Of a DNA stretch of 46,172 bases, positions 1-7,206 are shown piece after piece. The position numbers were made by a program, and so were the translations under genes. The DNA lies in the NCBI GenBank assembly GCA_030455605.1, contig JAKDPD010000010.1, forward strand, positions 1 to 46,172. The letters run 5' to 3'. Each line of letters opens with the position of its first letter. Positions within the stretch are counted from its first letter, which is position 1. Source of the DNA: Lactobacillus sp. (GTDB taxonomy: Bacteria; Bacillota; Bacilli; Lactobacillales; Lactobacillaceae). Under the pieces are notes generated by a model. The model searched no databases. It was not told the origin of the DNA and was given only the letters and a program-made list of their open reading frames with translations.

Positions 1-440
1 CAAGTTGGCAAGCTGATTGTGCAAGCAGGCAAACAGATTAAAGTACAGCAGCAGTCTGAGGAAAGATACGATGGTATTACTCAAAAGAAAAAGGTGCCAG
101 TGCTTTATCTTGAAGGCGATGGCGTTGTGATTAAAGGCACCAAGAAGCGACTGGAATTTCATCGCTATCAAGTCTGCGAGGATATTATTAATTTAAGCAA
201 GACGCGCAGAAAGAGAGTACAGGCCAAAGAGTTTGTTTCTTTAAGCCGCTTGGATGCTTTACAAGAAATTAAAGCTTATTTAGCCAATACCTATGACTTA
301 AGCGATACTTTAATCATCAGTAATGCCGATGGCGGTGCTGGCTATGCCAAGAAAGACTTTGATGAAATAGTTGGCTATTGCCGGCAGCACGAACACTTCT
401 TAGACGTCTTCCACTTGAACAAAAAGATCAAGGACCGTTC
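1..440 (+). pseudogene. ISLre2-family (UPF0236) transposase, internal fragment
   Basis: The reading frame is open from the left edge, so the true N-terminus lies outside the window. The protein has features typical of the ISLre2/UPF0236 transposase family: a Lys-rich stretch, then VPVLYLEGDGVVIKG, a conserved ISNADGGAGY block, and DVFHLNKKIKDR near the break. After about position 437 the sequence is the antisense of a sigma-factor gene, and the frame stops at 456. The C-terminal half of the transposase is therefore missing. The element either inserted into the sigma gene and was then deleted, or recombined with it. No inverted repeat end could be recognised at the junction. The product cannot be active. 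Family assignment is from remembered motifs; the truncation is read directly. Confidence 0.8.
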
Positions 441-1340
441 CACTGCAATCAGCTGATTCAACGAGGCCGTGGCGCGAAACTGTTTGTCAATCTGCTTATA
501 GCGCTTGTATGTATGCTCATCAATCTCGAGCTCTGCGCAAATACGCTCGACGTCGACTTTTCCCTGCTTCTTGAGTTGCGCCTGTTCAAGTCTGAAGAGC
601 TTATTCAGCCTTTCCACCAGGTGTACCGGAAGGCGAATCATTGTCCCATCATTAATCAAGTTTCGCTCAATCGATTGCTTGATCCAGAACGTCGCGTAGG
701 TGGAAAGCTGAATGCCCATCTCCGGGTCAAACCGCTCAATCGCCTTCATCAGCCCTTCGTTGCCATAGCCCACCAGGTCGTCATACGTCAAACAGGTATG
801 CTTGGCGCGCATGAGGTAATGCCCGGCGACTTTTCGGACCCAGCCCTGGTTGTCTCTGAATAGATTTTCGTACACCGGATCAGTCTTATCCCGGTTTTGC
901 TGATACGCGGCAACCATTTGCGTATTGCCGGTAAAGCCACGGTCCACCGCGAAAGTTTCAAAGGTGCCGGCCTGCATCTCTGCGATTGCCTGGTCGATAT
1001 CAAAGCCTTCATCTGAGCCGGTTGGGGTATCCTGTGATCTGGTTTCTGAGGCTTGCGCGTTCGCCTCCGTGCCTGGTGCCGGGGAGACGGGTTTGGCTTT
1101 CTTCGGCGCTGTAGGCGCCATGTTGCAACTAAATCCGTTGCGCTCAAGTTCCTCCCGAAAGCCGAGGCCGGTGAAGCCAAGTGCCGGATCATTCGCAATT
1201 TGCCCCGCCTTCAGCTCATCCGCCAGCGCGGCATGAACCTGGTTAACCGAGGCGGAAATGTTGCTGCCGTCGTATCTCTCTTTCAAGTAATCCTGCCAAG
1301 TCAATTGAATCATGGTGCTACCCTGCCGTTGTGTTCTCAT
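440..1340 (-). pseudogene. Sigma-70 family RNA polymerase sigma factor, 3'-truncated
   Basis: About 300 residues survive. There is an N-terminal part of about 150 residues that I do not recognise, beginning MIQLTWQDYLKERYDG, with a Pro/Ala/Thr-rich linker. Sigma region 2 follows (LTYDDLVGYGNEGLMKAIE, then FDPEMGIQLSTYATFWIKQS) with the promoter-melting and -10 recognition elements. Region 3 follows (IRLPVHLVERLNKL) and continues to SLNQLI. From about position 440 downward the frame reads antisense through the ISLre2 fragment and stops at 375, so region 4 (the -35 binding domain) is lost. Two starts are possible: ATG at 1340, with GGGGTG five bases upstream, or ATG at 1313, with AGGG upstream. 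It has its own promoter and a structured leader with a terminator. Without region 4 it probably cannot act as a normal sigma factor, though a regulatory fragment is not excluded. Confidence 0.8.
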
Positions 1341-1360
1341 CTCATCACCCCATAGAAGTC

Positions 1361-1387
1361 AAAAAGGTCGCACACAAATGCGCGACC
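1361..1387 (-). terminator. Intrinsic terminator in the sigma-factor leader
   Basis: On the minus strand GGTCGC and GCGACC form a perfect six-pair stem around a ten-base loop and are followed at once by TTTTT. It lies after the SAM-I-like aptamer and about 20 bases before the first possible start codon at 1340. This is where an expression-platform terminator of a transcriptional riboswitch would sit. Confidence 0.75.
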
Positions 1388-1397
1388 CTCCGAGGCT

Positions 1398-1494
1398 GAT
1401 CTGCATCCGTCTATGGTGGGGCACGTTGCCTTTCGGTACGTTGCCGGTTGGTCACAGTGCATAGCCACTACCAACTCTCTTGATACATACGATC
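1398..1494 (-). ncRNA. Candidate SAM-I-clan riboswitch (P4-less variant)
   Basis: The minus-strand leader contains the signature TATCAAGAGAG (1485-1475) followed by CCGGCAAC (1447-1440), as in SAM-I aptamers. P1 pairs TGTATC (1487-1482) with GATGCA (1407-1402). P2 pairs GTTGGT (1475-1470) with ACCAAC (1452-1447), then AGTG with CACT, leaving a three-base bulge on the 3' side. P3 begins GGCA (1444-1441) and closes with TGCC. The P2 loop CTATG (1464-1460) can pair with CATAG (1415-1411) in the strand after P3, which is the pseudoknot position of SAM-I. No P4 helix fits, so it is not a canonical SAM-I. The ligand is inferred from the fold. A second pairing, CCCCACCATAGA with TCTATGGGG near the start codon, would compete with the pseudoknot. 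Confidence 0.6.
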
Positions 1495-1505
1495 TTTATT
1501 TAACT

Positions 1506-1817
1506 TCATGATACCATTTTCGGGTGATAAGTCAAGGCCGGTTGAGCAGGGGTCTTATCTGTCAAGAACCGATAATTACCCTTGTGTTTTGTCTTCAGAA
1601 GGCCTGGGATTCCTTCTTCAAGGTAACGATTCGTGAAATCGGTAATCGTTGAGGAACAGGCTTTCGTCGCTGCGGTAACAGCTTTAAAACGAGTCCCTTG
1701 GGCGCGAAGCATGACCACTTGAATGCGACGATGATCCTTGCCATCATCAGTGTATGTGCGATAAGCATCTTCTAATTCAGCGACTTGATCAGCTGTAAAT
1801 TTAAATCGATTTGACAT
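1506..1817 (-). pseudogene. IS630-family transposase, N-terminal remnant
   Basis: The first 85 or so residues form a helix-turn-helix region of the IS630/Tc1-like type (RRIQVVMLRAQGTRFKAVT, then a second helical part ending in GIPGLLKTKHKGNYRFL). The DDE catalytic domain is absent. The last 18 codons coincide with the promoter of the sigma-factor unit, so the deletion joint is probably near 1550-1560. No clear ribosome binding site precedes the ATG. The fragment could at most make a short DNA-binding peptide. Assignment to IS630 rests on the domain pattern only. Confidence 0.65.
1508..1535 (-). promoter_or_regulatory. Promoter of the riboswitch-sigma unit
   Basis: The -35 TTGACT (1535-1530) and -10 TATCAT (1513-1508) are separated by 16 bases. 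Transcription would begin near 1501, just before the P1 strand of the aptamer. The promoter lies inside the trailing reading frame of the IS630 remnant, so the IS junction is upstream of it, near 1550. Confidence 0.65.
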
Positions 1818-1876
1818 AGTTTCATTATACCGGAAAATCGCTTGCTTTTCAGTAGAGTTTAACTATGCGTTAGTGT

Positions 1877-1956
1877 AAAATCCCCGCCAGTCCAGCCCTT
1901 ATTCGGCCCAAACTTGGCGGGGATTTTGGCGGGGAACGCAATAATTTCCCCGCCAA
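1877..1956. terminator. Double GC-rich hairpin downstream of guaA
   Basis: Four copies of a CCCCGCCA/TGGCGGGG unit occur in 80 bases. AAAATCCCCGCCA (1877-1889) pairs with TGGCGGGGATTTT (1915-1927), and TTGGCGGGGAA (1926-1936) pairs with TTCCCCGCCAA. The two hairpins share bases, and the arms can re-pair among themselves. On the minus strand the outer hairpin ends in TTTT about 150 bases after guaA, so it can terminate guaA transcripts. It also separates guaA from the mobile-element remnants. Confidence 0.6.
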
Positions 1957-2023
1957 TCGTATCCTTTGCATCTCCCGAAAATGCCGTCAAATCAACATTC
2001 CGGGTTCAATTTACATGTACCTT

Positions 2024-3574
2024 TTATTCCCACTCAATTGTTGCAGGTGGCTTGGAGGTAATATCATAAACCACGCGGTTCACATGATCCACTTCATCCA
2101 CAATCCGAGTTGAAATCTTACTGAGCACCGGCCATGGCAACTGGGCAAAATCAGCCGTCATCCCATCAATGGAAGTGACTGCCCGAATGCCAATCGTATA
2201 GTCATACGTCCGACCATCACCCATGACGCCGACAGAACGAATCCCTGGCAGCACCGTGAAGTATTGCCAGACTTTTTCTTGCAGGCCAGCTTGTTTAATC
2301 TCATCCCGCAGAATGGCATCACTCTCACGCACAATTGCTAACTTGTCAGGCGTGACTTCGCCAATGACCCGAATCCCTAAACCAGGGCCAGGAAACGGCT
2401 GCCGCCAGACTAAATCATGCGGAATCCCGAGCTTCTCGCCCAGTTCACGCACTTCATCCTTGAATAGCTTACGCAGGGGTTCAATCAACTTGAAATGCAT
2501 GTCTTTGGGTAAACCACCGACGTTATGGTGCGACTTAATCTTCCGCGCCGTGTTCGTGCCGCTTTCAATCACATCGGTATAGAGCGTGCCTTGGGCTAAG
2601 AAATCGACATCGTGCATTTTCAGCGCTTCTTCATTGAAGACCTCCACAAATTCACGCCCAATAATCTTACGCTTCCGTTCTGGATCCGTTACACCGGCCA
2701 GCTTAGATAGAAAACGCTCAGCCGCATCCACCCGGATAATATTCACCCCGAGGTCACGGTTTAAAGCGGCCATGACTTGGTCGCCCTCGTCTTTACGTAG
2801 CATCCCATGATCGACAAAAATCGCGGTCAACTGGTTGCCAATTGCGCGGTGCAATAAGGTTGCGGTGACACTAGAATCAACGCCGCCCGAGAGGCCTAAG
2901 ATGACCTTTTTATCGCCAACTTCCTTGCGAATGGCGGCAATCTGTAAGTCGATGAAATCGCTCATCGACCAGTTAGCTTTCGCGCCGCACACGTCAAACG
3001 CAAACCGCTTCAAGATATCTAAACCATACTCACTGTTACGCACTTCCGCATGGAATTGAATCCCGTATTGGCGCTTCGCCTCATTGGCAATAATCGCAAT
3101 CGGACAATTATGGCTGGAAGCAACCACGCTAAAGCCTTTTGGAGCGGCCGTGACCAAATCACCATGGCTCATCCAGACAAATTGCTCAGCCGGTAAGCCC
3201 TTCACGATTGGTGAAGCGGCATCTTCAATGGCGAGCTTAGCGCGGCCATATTCTGAATTTGCAGCGGGCTCAACTTTGCCGCCCAAGTTATAGGACATCA
3301 GTTGCATCCCGTAGCAAATTCCTAAAATTGGAATCCCCAAGTCATAGATTGCGGGATCCACCCGTAACGCACCTTGATCATACACACTATTAGGTCCGCC
3401 CGAAAAAATAATCCCTTTAGGATGGATTGCTTTAATCTTAGCCAGACTTAAGTCGTGTGGTAATAATTCAGAATAAATGCCAAAATCACGCAGCCGCCGG
3501 GTAATCAATTGGTTATATTGACTCCCGAAGTCGAGCACGATGATTTTGTCAAAATCGTTCAGATTCTTAGCCAC
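2024..3574 (-). CDS. guaA: GMP synthase (glutamine-hydrolysing)
   Basis: It converts XMP to GMP with ATP and glutamine, the last step of guanine nucleotide synthesis, in the cytoplasm. The 516 residues are full length. Residues 1-200 are a class I amidotransferase with nucleophile Cys in GICYGMQLM and a His/Glu pair in [12 protein letters not shown]. The PP-loop [17 protein letters not shown] follows near residue 230. The C-terminal dimerisation domain contains [13 protein letters not shown] and ends KPPATIEWE. The start is GTG with AAAGGAGAG five bases upstream. It is monocistronic, with its own promoter at 3611-3639, and is divergent from xpt-pbuX. The XMP-making partner guaB lies elsewhere in the window (35186-36328). 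Confidence 0.97.
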   Translation of the reverse strand: MAKNLNDFDKIIVLDFGSQYNQLITRRLRDFGIYSELLPHDLSLAKIKAIHPKGIIFSGGPNSVYDQGALRVDPAIYDLGIPILGICYGMQLMSYNLGGKVEPAANSEYGRAKLAIEDAASPIVKGLPAEQFVWMSHGDLVTAAPKGFSVVASSHNCPIAIIANEAKRQYGIQFHAEVRNSEYGLDILKRFAFDVCGAKANWSMSDFIDLQIAAIRKEVGDKKVILGLSGGVDSSVTATLLHRAIGNQLTAIFVDHGMLRKDEGDQVMAALNRDLGVNIIRVDAAERFLSKLAGVTDPERKRKIIGREFVEVFNEEALKMHDVDFLAQGTLYTDVIESGTNTARKIKSHHNVGGLPKDMHFKLIEPLRKLFKDEVRELGEKLGIPHDLVWRQPFPGPGLGIRVIGEVTPDKLAIVRESDAILRDEIKQAGLQEKVWQYFTVLPGIRSVGVMGDGRTYDYTIGIRAVTSIDGMTADFAQLPWPVLSKISTRIVDEVDHVNRVVYDITSKPPATIEWE

Positions 3575-3610
3575 TATTCTCTCCTTTTGCTGTTCAACAC
3601 CATTACCGTA

Positions 3611-3639
3611 ACTTTACTAGGATTTCGCCAACCGGTCAA
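3611..3639 (-). promoter_or_regulatory. guaA promoter
   Basis: TTGACC (3639-3634), a 17-base spacer and TAAAGT (3616-3611) give a near-consensus sigma-A promoter, with a start site about 30 bases before the guaA GTG. Confidence 0.65.
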
Positions 3640-3655
3640 CCTCGGCCTAGGAAAT

Positions 3656-3699
3656 AAAAGCGAACAAATTTGATTTTAAGTCGCCTTGTGTTCGCACTT
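3656..3699. promoter_or_regulatory. Probable PurR operator (inverted PurBox pair)
   Basis: GCGAACA begins at 3660 and its inverted copy TGTTCGC at 3689. Each is flanked by A/T-rich sequence as in PurBoxes (AWWWCCGAACWWT), with 24 bases between the CGAAC cores. In Bacillus and Lactococcus PurR binds such inverted pairs. The right-hand box overlaps the -35 of the xpt promoter and the left-hand box is upstream of the guaA promoter. A purR gene is present at 14725-15555. Binding is inferred. Confidence 0.5.
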
Positions 3700-3714
3700 T
3701 ATTTTTGGTAAAAT
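3686..3714 (+). promoter_or_regulatory. xpt-pbuX promoter
   Basis: TTGTGT (3686-3691) and TAAAAT (3709-3714) are spaced by 17 bases. They lie just upstream of the purine aptamer. The -35 overlaps the right PurBox-like half-site. Confidence 0.6.
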
Positions 3715-3729
3715 GAGGTTGATTTGAAA

Positions 3730-3859
3730 ATAACTTATATATAATCGAAATAGGGTCGATTGTTTCTACTCGTTACCGTAAATAACGAACTATAAGGGCT
3801 ATCAGAATGTTCGTCATCGGCTGATTTTCTCCTTATAGGATGGAAATCAGCCGTTTTTT
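3730..3859 (+). ncRNA. Purine riboswitch (guanine type) with terminator
   Basis: The aptamer shows P1 strands CTTATA and TATAAG, the core TATATAATCG, AATAGGG, GTTTCTACTCG and CCGTAAATAACGAACTATAAG. The specificity base in the final J3/1 segment (AACTATAA) is C, which predicts guanine or hypoxanthine rather than adenine. The terminator follows: CGGCTGATTT (3818-3827) pairs with AAATCAGCCG (3844-3853), then TTTTTT. CTATAAGG (3790-3797) can instead pair with CCTTATAG (3831-3838) as antiterminator. Guanine binding should therefore stop transcription before xpt. Confidence 0.9.
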
Positions 3860-3874
3860 GATTGGGAGGTCGCT

Positions 3875-4453
3875 TTGCAGCTTTTAGAGGAACGGATTCG
3901 TCGGGATGGGAAGGTCCTACCTGGCAATGTTTTGAAAATTAACTCATTCTTGAATCATCAAGTCGATCCAGCACTGATGATGGTGCTAGGAACCGAATTT
4001 GCCAAACGCTTCAAGGACAGTGGCGTAACCAAAATTCTAACTTGTGAGGCTTCTGGAATTGCCCCAGCCATCATGGCCGGTTATCAGCTTAACGTGCCCG
4101 TCATTTTTGCCCGCAAGAAGCAACCCAGCACCATTGACGCGGCGACTTATACCGCACCGGTGGCTTCTTATACCAAAGGCGTCACCAATACCATCTGCGT
4201 TGAGCAGCAATTCTTACCACGCGGTGAACAAGTCCTCATCATCGATGACTTCCTTGCCCGCGGCGAAGCCGTTAAAGGTATGGCCAGCATCACCAAGCAA
4301 GCCGGCTGCAGCGTCGTCGGCATTGGCGTAGTCGTGGCCAAGAATTTCCAAGGCGGCACTGCTTGGGTGAAGGCCCACGACTATCCCCTTGAGTCTCTAG
4401 CAACCATTAGTAATTTTGCTGGCAATCAAGTTCACTTTGAAGGAGAAGCCTAA
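3875..4453 (+). CDS. xpt: Xanthine phosphoribosyltransferase
   Basis: It salvages xanthine with PRPP to XMP, feeding GuaA. The 192 residues match the family length and begin MQLLEERIRRDGKVLPGN. The PRPP-binding loop is VLIIDDFLARGEAVKG near residue 125, and a base-binding region lies around LTCEASGIAPAIMAGYQL. The start codon is TTG at 3875, with GGGAGG upstream at 3865-3869; no better start fits the family N-terminus. It sits behind the guanine-type riboswitch, and its stop overlaps the pbuX start (TAATG). This gives a two-gene operon for uptake and conversion of xanthine. Confidence 0.95.
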   Translation: MQLLEERIRRDGKVLPGNVLKINSFLNHQVDPALMMVLGTEFAKRFKDSGVTKILTCEASGIAPAIMAGYQLNVPVIFARKKQPSTIDAATYTAPVASYTKGVTNTICVEQQFLPRGEQVLIIDDFLARGEAVKGMASITKQAGCSVVGIGVVVAKNFQGGTAWVKAHDYPLESLATISNFAGNQVHFEGEA

Positions 4454-5739
4454 TGACGACCGAGGTTAGTCAGAAAAAAGCCGCGGTGCTCGGCCTGCAA
4501 CACTTATTAGCCATGTACTCAGGTGCCGTCGCTGTCCCGTTACTGATTGGTGGGGCACTCGGATTCGACAGCACCAAAATGACCTATCTAGTTTCCATTG
4601 ATATTTTCATGTGTGGCTTAGCCACGCTACTCCAACTGCTCAAGAATCGTTACTTCGGCATCGGCCTCCCCGTTGTATTAGGCTGCGCCTTTCAATCCGT
4701 GGCACCGCTAATTTTAATCGGGAAGAAGTTTGGTTTTACCACCATGTACGGCGCCCTGATTGTTTCCGGGATCTTCGTCTTTCTAATTGCTGGTTTATTT
4801 GCCAAAATTAAGCGCCTCTTTCCGCCGGTGGTGACTGGGACTTTGATTACGGTCATTGGTCTCACGCTCATTCCTGTCGCCATTACCAACTTAGGCGGTG
4901 GTAACAGCCAATCACCTAAATTCGGCGCGCCGCTTAACCTGATCTTAGGTGTGATCACGATTGCGGTTATTCTGGCGGTCGAAGTCCTGGGTAAGGGCTT
5001 CATCCAATCCATTGCGACGCTCCTCGGGCTCTTAGTCGGCTCGGTCGTCGCCGGCTGCTTAGGAATGATTTCCTTTGCGCCCGTTAGTGACGCTGCTTGG
5101 TTCCACTTACCGCAACTCTTTTACTTTGGGATGCCGCGCTTTGAATGGTCATCCAGCGTGACCATGATGATCATTGCGCTGGTCTCGATGGTCGAATCAA
5201 CCGGCGTGTTCTTCGCCATTGGCGATTTACTTGGTAAAGAAATTAGCCAGGACGACTTGAAGCGCGGTTACCGCGCTGAGGGCCTCGCTCAAATCTTAGG
5301 CGGGAGTTTTAACACCTTCCCCTACACCACCTTCTCGCAAAATGTCGGTCTCTTACAATTATCGGGGATTAAAACCAAACGCCCGATTTATTGGGCCAGC
5401 GGCTTATTAATGGCGATGGGACTGCTGCCCAAAATCGGGGCAGTTGTTACCATTATCCCGGCACCAGTGCTTGGTGGCGCCATGCTCGTCATGTTTACCA
5501 TGATTGCGGTGCAAGGGATGAAAATGCTCGCCAAGGTTGACTTTGACGATAACCGCAATGTCCTCATCACTGCCATTTCCTTGGGTCTAGGTCTTGGGGT
5601 AACGGTGACGCCTAATATCTTCCAGGCCTTTCCGCCGACAATCCAGCTATTCTTAAGCAACGGGATTGTGATTGCCAGCCTCAGTGCGACCCTGCTCAAC
5701 CTCCTCTTAAAAGGTAAAGCAGCCCTCACACCAGCTTAA
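4453..5739 (+). CDS. pbuX: Xanthine permease, NCS2 family
   Basis: It is an integral membrane nucleobase:cation symporter that imports xanthine. The 428 residues contain a dozen or more hydrophobic segments, with the family's early LGLQHLLAMYSGAVAVPLL and the signature region around residues 235-300 (SMVESTGVFFAIGDLLG, then GSFNTFPYTTFSQNVGLL). It is translationally coupled to xpt by a one-base overlap, shares the purine riboswitch, and is closed by the terminator at 5750-5785. The pairing with xpt supports xanthine rather than uric acid as substrate. Confidence 0.92.
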   Translation: MTTEVSQKKAAVLGLQHLLAMYSGAVAVPLLIGGALGFDSTKMTYLVSIDIFMCGLATLLQLLKNRYFGIGLPVVLGCAFQSVAPLILIGKKFGFTTMYGALIVSGIFVFLIAGLFAKIKRLFPPVVTGTLITVIGLTLIPVAITNLGGGNSQSPKFGAPLNLILGVITIAVILAVEVLGKGFIQSIATLLGLLVGSVVAGCLGMISFAPVSDAAWFHLPQLFYFGMPRFEWSSSVTMMIIALVSMVESTGVFFAIGDLLGKEISQDDLKRGYRAEGLAQILGGSFNTFPYTTFSQNVGLLQLSGIKTKRPIYWASGLLMAMGLLPKIGAVVTIIPAPVLGGAMLVMFTMIAVQGMKMLAKVDFDDNRNVLITAISLGLGLGVTVTPNIFQAFPPTIQLFLSNGIVIASLSATLLNLLLKGKAALTPA

Positions 5740-5749
5740 AAAGCCAACT

Positions 5750-5785
5750 AAAAAAGCAACCCTTCATTTGAAGGATTGCTTTTTT
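5750..5785. terminator. Terminator after xpt-pbuX (and murA)
   Basis: AAAAAAGCAACCCTTC pairs with GAAGGATTGCTTTTTT around ATTT. The symmetric A and T runs let it work for pbuX on the plus strand and for murA, which ends at 5799, on the minus strand. Confidence 0.85.
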
Positions 5786-5798
5786 AATGTCATTATTT

Positions 5799-7085
5799 TT
5801 AAGATTCATAAGCCGGTTCTGGCACATCAACGATACTAACATCTGCCCCTAGCTGGGTTAACTTCTGCACAACACGATCATAACCGCGCAAGATATTGCC
5901 GGCATTATTAATTTTTGTCGTGCCGTCAGCCATAAGACTCGCAACCATTAAACAAGCACCGGCGCGAATTTCATCAGCCGTGACTTCTGCACCATGTAAC
6001 TGCGTGCCCGGGTGTACCAGAATAATATTATCCTCGACCTTCACCTTCGCACCCATCTTCTGTAATTCAGGGATATGACGTGTGCGTCGCGGATAAATAC
6101 TATCGAGAATAATCCCTTCACCACTCTTAGCAGTTAACAAAAGTGGGGTCACAGGTTGTTGCAAGTCCGTCGCAAAGCCCGGATAAGGCTCCGTCTTGAC
6201 TTGTACCATCTTCAAATCGCCTGCGGGATAAACATAAAGTGAGTCTTCATCGGTTTGAATCACGACCCCCATCTCTTCGACTTTAGCCAAAAAAGCATCG
6301 AGGTGCTCAGCAATAATATTGTGAATCCGAATCCCATTGCCGACGCAAGCGGCTAACGACACATAAGTGCCCGCCTCAATTCGATCAGGAATAATGGTAT
6401 GCGCAACTTCAGCCCGGAGTTCTGGTACACCATCAATCCGGATGGTGTCGGTCCCGGCACCACGAATAACCGCCCCCATATTATTGAGGAACGTCGCTAA
6501 ATCAATAATCTCCGGCTCTTTAGCGACATTGGCAATCACCGTTTTACCCTTAGCCGTCACACTTGCCATAATAATATTCATTGTGGCGCCGACGGATGGC
6601 ATCTCAAGCCGAATCTCAGCCCCATGTAAGCCACCCGCTGGAGCAGTAATGATGATCTGGTCATTTTTATTTTGGACACTAGCACCTAAGGCTTCAAATC
6701 CCATTATATGCTGGTCGATGGGCCGCGGACCAATGTCGTCCCCACCTGGAAAGCCTACAGTTGCCTGCCCAAACCGGCCTAAAAGTGCGCCCATAAAATA
6801 ATAGGACGCACGAAGACTCTTCACCTTGCCAGCTGGTAAGGGGCTTAGCTTGATCTGTTCAGGATTGACTTTGAGCGTCGTTTCGGAAAACTCACACTGC
6901 ACGTTCATTTCACTCAGCAAGTCCATCAAGTTATCAACGTCCGAAATCCGTGGGACACCTTCTAGTGTCACCGTCGTTCTTGATAAAATTGCAGCGGGAA
7001 TCAACGCAACAGTAGAATTCTTGGCGCCACCAATCCAAACATCACCCTGTAGGGGCTTTCCACCATGAATTATCATCTGCTTCAT
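5799..7085 (-). CDS. murA: UDP-N-acetylglucosamine 1-carboxyvinyltransferase
   Basis: It catalyses the first committed step of peptidoglycan synthesis, enolpyruvyl transfer from PEP to UDP-GlcNAc. The product is about 428 residues from MKQMIIHGGKPLQGD, with the GGAKNST loop, the PEP-binding loop and C-terminal GYDRVVQKL. The loop that carries the catalytic Cys in E. coli and B. subtilis (PGGC.IG) reads PGGDDIGPRPIDQH here, with codons GAC GAC. Asp therefore replaces the fosfomycin-reactive Cys. Such enzymes are known to be active and fosfomycin-resistant in mycobacteria and chlamydiae. An upstream in-frame TTG at 7115 would add ten residues (MKLEKDLFSP) but matches the family less well. It is downstream of pyrG on the same strand but separated by a terminator. 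It resembles the MurA2/MurZ type. Confidence 0.93.
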   Translation of the reverse strand: MKQMIIHGGKPLQGDVWIGGAKNSTVALIPAAILSRTTVTLEGVPRISDVDNLMDLLSEMNVQCEFSETTLKVNPEQIKLSPLPAGKVKSLRASYYFMGALLGRFGQATVGFPGGDDIGPRPIDQHIMGFEALGASVQNKNDQIIITAPAGGLHGAEIRLEMPSVGATMNIIMASVTAKGKTVIANVAKEPEIIDLATFLNNMGAVIRGAGTDTIRIDGVPELRAEVAHTIIPDRIEAGTYVSLAACVGNGIRIHNIIAEHLDAFLAKVEEMGVVIQTDEDSLYVYPAGDLKMVQVKTEPYPGFATDLQQPVTPLLLTAKSGEGIILDSIYPRRTRHIPELQKMGAKVKVEDNIILVHPGTQLHGAEVTADEIRAGACLMVASLMADGTTKINNAGNILRGYDRVVQKLTQLGADVSIVDVPEPAYES

Positions 7086-7146
7086 TGGCGAAAATAAATC
7101 CTTTTCTAACTTCAATAATCATTCTCATGTTAAAGGAAATCTAGTC

Positions 7147-7178
7147 AAAAAACAAGGGGCGAGCCTTGACTCGCCCCC
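7147..7178 (-). terminator. pyrG terminator
   Basis: On the minus strand GGGGCGAG pairs with GCTCGCCCC and is followed by TTGTTTTTTG, about 30 bases after the pyrG stop. Confidence 0.85.
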
Positions 7179-7206
7179 TTTATTCTTGATTTGATAACGC
7201 CAATTA

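Noticed and set aside
1361-1500. SMK box (SAM-III) or T-box interpretation of the sigma leader
   Set aside because: No SMK core or T-box sequence was found; the TATCAAGAGAG, CCGGCAAC and pseudoknot pattern fits the SAM-I clan better.
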